A program made the translations under genes and the position numbers. Below, piece after piece: positions 4,668 through 6,396 of a stretch of DNA of 6,396 nucleotides. Source of the DNA: an uncultured Acidobacteriota bacterium (GTDB taxonomy: Bacteria > Acidobacteriota > Blastocatellia > Pyrinomonadales > Pyrinomonadaceae); contig CADEFG010000307.1 in the NCBI GenBank assembly GCA_902826505.1, positions 1 to 6,396 of the forward strand, read 5' to 3'. Position 1 is the stretch's first letter. Each line of letters begins with the position of its first letter. The notes under the pieces are model-generated. The model made no database searches, was not told the origin of the DNA, and saw only the letters and a program-made list of their open reading frames with translations.

Positions 4668-6396
4668 TCATGCCTTTTCCAAATTTGCGAATTTTTCGAT
4701 AAGTTTTTTTTGTCCGAAGCCGGGAAAACTGACGGTTAGTTTGACGTTGTCGCCTGTTCCTTCGCGCCTCAGAACTAAGCCTTTGCCGTATTTCGCGTGA
4801 CGGACGTGGGCGCCCGGCGTAAATCCTTTTTCATCGGTTTTGGGTTTTGAGTTTTGAGTTTTGGCTTGTTCCGAGAGGTTTTTCAATTTATCAAAACCGG
4901 TCGGCTGTTTTTGGATGGTCGGCGGAGTTTCGCCCTTCTTTTTGTTAAAAAATTCGGCGATCGCTTCCGACGAATTATAGGTTTTTCCGGTGTAGAGATT
5001 TTTCGGTTTTTCCGGTCGGTTTTCGCCGCGCAGTGCGCTTACGGCGTGTTTGTTGGTTTTCGAGGCGTTGCTTTTGGCAAACGAAAGCCACGACGAACCG
5101 CGCGAGAGATCTTCGATCAGTTCGAGCGGCATTTCGTTTAAAAACTGCGACGGTTCCGCCGCCATTTCCTCGCCGTAAACTCGGCGGCGCATCGAATGCG
5201 AAACATACAAAACCTTTTCGGCACGAGTGATCGCAACGTACGCGAGCCGGCGTTCTTCTTCGAGTTCTTTCGGGTCGTTGATCGAGCGCGAATGCGGAAA
5301 AATTCCGTCTTCGAGACCGACGAGAAAAACGACCGGAAATTCCAAACCTTTCGCGGCGTGAACGGTCATCATCGTGACGGCGGCGTTGCGGTCGAATTTA
5401 TCGGTGTCCGAAGTTAAGGCGGCGTGGTCGATAAAATCCCTCAGCCCGCTTTCTTCCTGTTTGTCGTAATCGACCGCCGCGTTGACGAGCTCTTCAAGAT
5501 TTTCGAGCCGCGTTGCCGATTCGTCGGTGTTTTCGGCGCGCAGCATATTCGCGTAGCCCGTATCTTCGATCGCTGCCATGACGACTTCGGTGACCGCTTT
5601 TTCGGACTGCGCGGCGTCCGCGACTTTGGTTTGCAAAACTTCGACGGTCTTTTTAAATTTTTTCAAAGATTCGAGCGCACGCGGCGTTAGATTAAGCCGT
5701 TCATTGAATTCCAAACCCGTGATGATCGCCATCGTTTCCCACAGCGAGACGCTGAAATCACGGGCGCGGTGCTGTAATTCGTCCAGCGAAGTCTTTCCGA
5801 AACCACGCGGCGGCGTGTTGATCACGCGCAGCAGCGCGATGTCGTCGAACGGATTCAAGGCTAATTTCAGATAGGCGATGACGTCCTTGATCTCGGCGCG
5901 TTCGTAGAACGAAAATCCGCCGACGATGTTGTAATCGATCCGGTAGCGGCGTAAGGCTTCTTCGAAGACACGCGATTGGGCGTTTGTCCGGTAAAGAATC
6001 GCGATCCGGACCTGCGGGTTTCTCCGGCGATGTTCTTCGATCCGCGAGGCGACAAACCGCGCTTCGCCGTCGCCGTCAAACGCCTGGTGATAAAAAATCC
6101 GTTCGCCGTCCGGGTTCGCCGTCCAGAGCTTTTTATCCTTGCGGGTCTGGTTGTTTTTGATGATCGCGTCGGCAACGTCGAGAATCGTTTGGGTTGAGCG
6201 ATAGTTTTGCTCGAGCAAAATGGTTTTGGCGTTCGGAAAATGCTGTTCGAATTCTAAAATATTGCGAATATCGGCTTGGCGAAACGCGTAGATGCTTTGT
6301 GAATCATCGCCGACGACGCAAATATTTTGCTGCTTTTCGGTCAGATAGCCGATCAGTGCGAACTGGAGCGGATTTGTGTCCTGATATTCGTCAACC
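4668..6396 (-). CDS. pcrA: UvrD/PcrA-type superfamily 1 DNA helicase, N-terminus outside window
   Basis: The visible 575 residues are the C-terminal three quarters of an ATP-dependent 3'-5' DNA helicase used in repair and in clearing proteins from DNA. Motifs in order, by visible residue: VDEYQDTN (Walker B, motif II) at the window edge, VVGDDSQSIYAFRQAD (motif III, about 27-42), EQNYRSTQTIL (motif IV), TVHAAKGLEFPVVFLVGLEDGIFPHSR (motif V, about 342 onward) and RRLAYVAITRAEK (motif VI, about 380). A low-complexity linker follows. The last 55 or so residues (PGAHVRHAKYGKGLV to the end) form the Tudor-like domain that PcrA and UvrD use to bind RNA polymerase. The Walker A region, roughly 200 residues, lies beyond 6396. 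The Tudor-like end favours PcrA/UvrD over Rep or AddA. Motif III has Gln where RGA is usual. The open frame runs to the window edge without a start, so a TTG at 6218 is internal. Confidence 0.95.
   Translation of the reverse strand, partial: VDEYQDTNPLQFALIGYLTEKQQNICVVGDDSQSIYAFRQADIRNILEFEQHFPNAKTILLEQNYRSTQTILDVADAIIKNNQTRKDKKLWTANPDGERIFYHQAFDGDGEARFVASRIEEHRRRNPQVRIAILYRTNAQSRVFEEALRRYRIDYNIVGGFSFYERAEIKDVIAYLKLALNPFDDIALLRVINTPPRGFGKTSLDELQHRARDFSVSLWETMAIITGLEFNERLNLTPRALESLKKFKKTVEVLQTKVADAAQSEKAVTEVVMAAIEDTGYANMLRAENTDESATRLENLEELVNAAVDYDKQEESGLRDFIDHAALTSDTDKFDRNAAVTMMTVHAAKGLEFPVVFLVGLEDGIFPHSRSINDPKELEEERRLAYVAITRAEKVLYVSHSMRRRVYGEEMAAEPSQFLNEMPLELIEDLSRGSSWLSFAKSNASKTNKHAVSALRGENRPEKPKNLYTGKTYNSSEAIAEFFNKKKGETPPTIQKQPTGFDKLKNLSEQAKTQNSKPKTDEKGFTPGAHVRHAKYGKGLVLRREGTGDNVKLTVSFPGFGQKKLIEKFANLEKA
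4837..4864 (-). repeat. Heptamer tandem array inside the helicase gene, four units
   Basis: Four contiguous units GTTTTGR fill 28 bases on the plus strand (YCAAAAC on the coding strand). They encode part of the linker AKTQNSKPKTD between the helicase core and the Tudor-like domain. The unit length is not a multiple of three, so gain or loss of one unit would shift the frame and remove the C-terminal domain. Confidence 0.8.

Noticed and set aside
5867..6175. Minus-strand frame of 102 codons within the helicase
   Set aside because: It is an out-of-frame shadow inside conserved helicase sequence and is rich in Arg, Ser and Thr.

Overview
This window is most likely from an acidobacterium, possibly the Blastocatellia/Pyrinomonadaceae group. 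That is an inference. It rests on a lipoprotein with Asn/Thr/Ser-rich low-complexity linkers (runs such as NANANTN), a mid-range GC content, and intergenic DNA rich in short palindromic and heptameric repeats. No rRNA, tRNA, CRISPR array, transposase or integrase was found. All six supported genes lie on the minus strand, so transcription runs from high to low coordinates.

Read in the direction of transcription, the window opens inside a UvrD/PcrA-type superfamily 1 DNA helicase (4668-6396, N-terminus outside the window). Next comes a small soluble protein of unknown function (4133-4576). A gap of about 480 bases (3652-4132) holds a possible decayed plus-strand reading frame, two adjacent inverted repeats, and a well-formed minus-strand promoter carrying two copies of the dyad TACGAA-N4-TTCGTA, 31 bp apart. 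This promoter drives a secreted polysaccharide deacetylase of the NodB/CE4 family (2698-3645).

A second gap of about 490 bases (2211-2697) holds a 146-bp hairpin element built on CTTGGCGG octamers and two heptamer arrays in opposite orientation. Then follow an M23-like (LytM/peptidoglycan hydrolase fold) protein that keeps the zinc ligands but appears to have lost both catalytic histidines (1650-2210), an outer-membrane-type lipoprotein (648-1565), and a single-pass membrane protein that runs off the left edge (1-584).

Three of the genes point to the cell envelope: the deacetylase, the lipoprotein and the anchored protein. The M23-like protein has an envelope-type fold but no visible export signal. 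The lipoprotein and anchored protein are 63 bases apart and may be cotranscribed. The rest look like separate units. No complete new defence or mobile system is evident. The observations most worth following are the doubly operated deacetylase promoter, the M23-like protein without catalytic histidines, and the recurrence of 7-bp tandem repeats, one of which lies inside the helicase gene where slippage would shift the frame.
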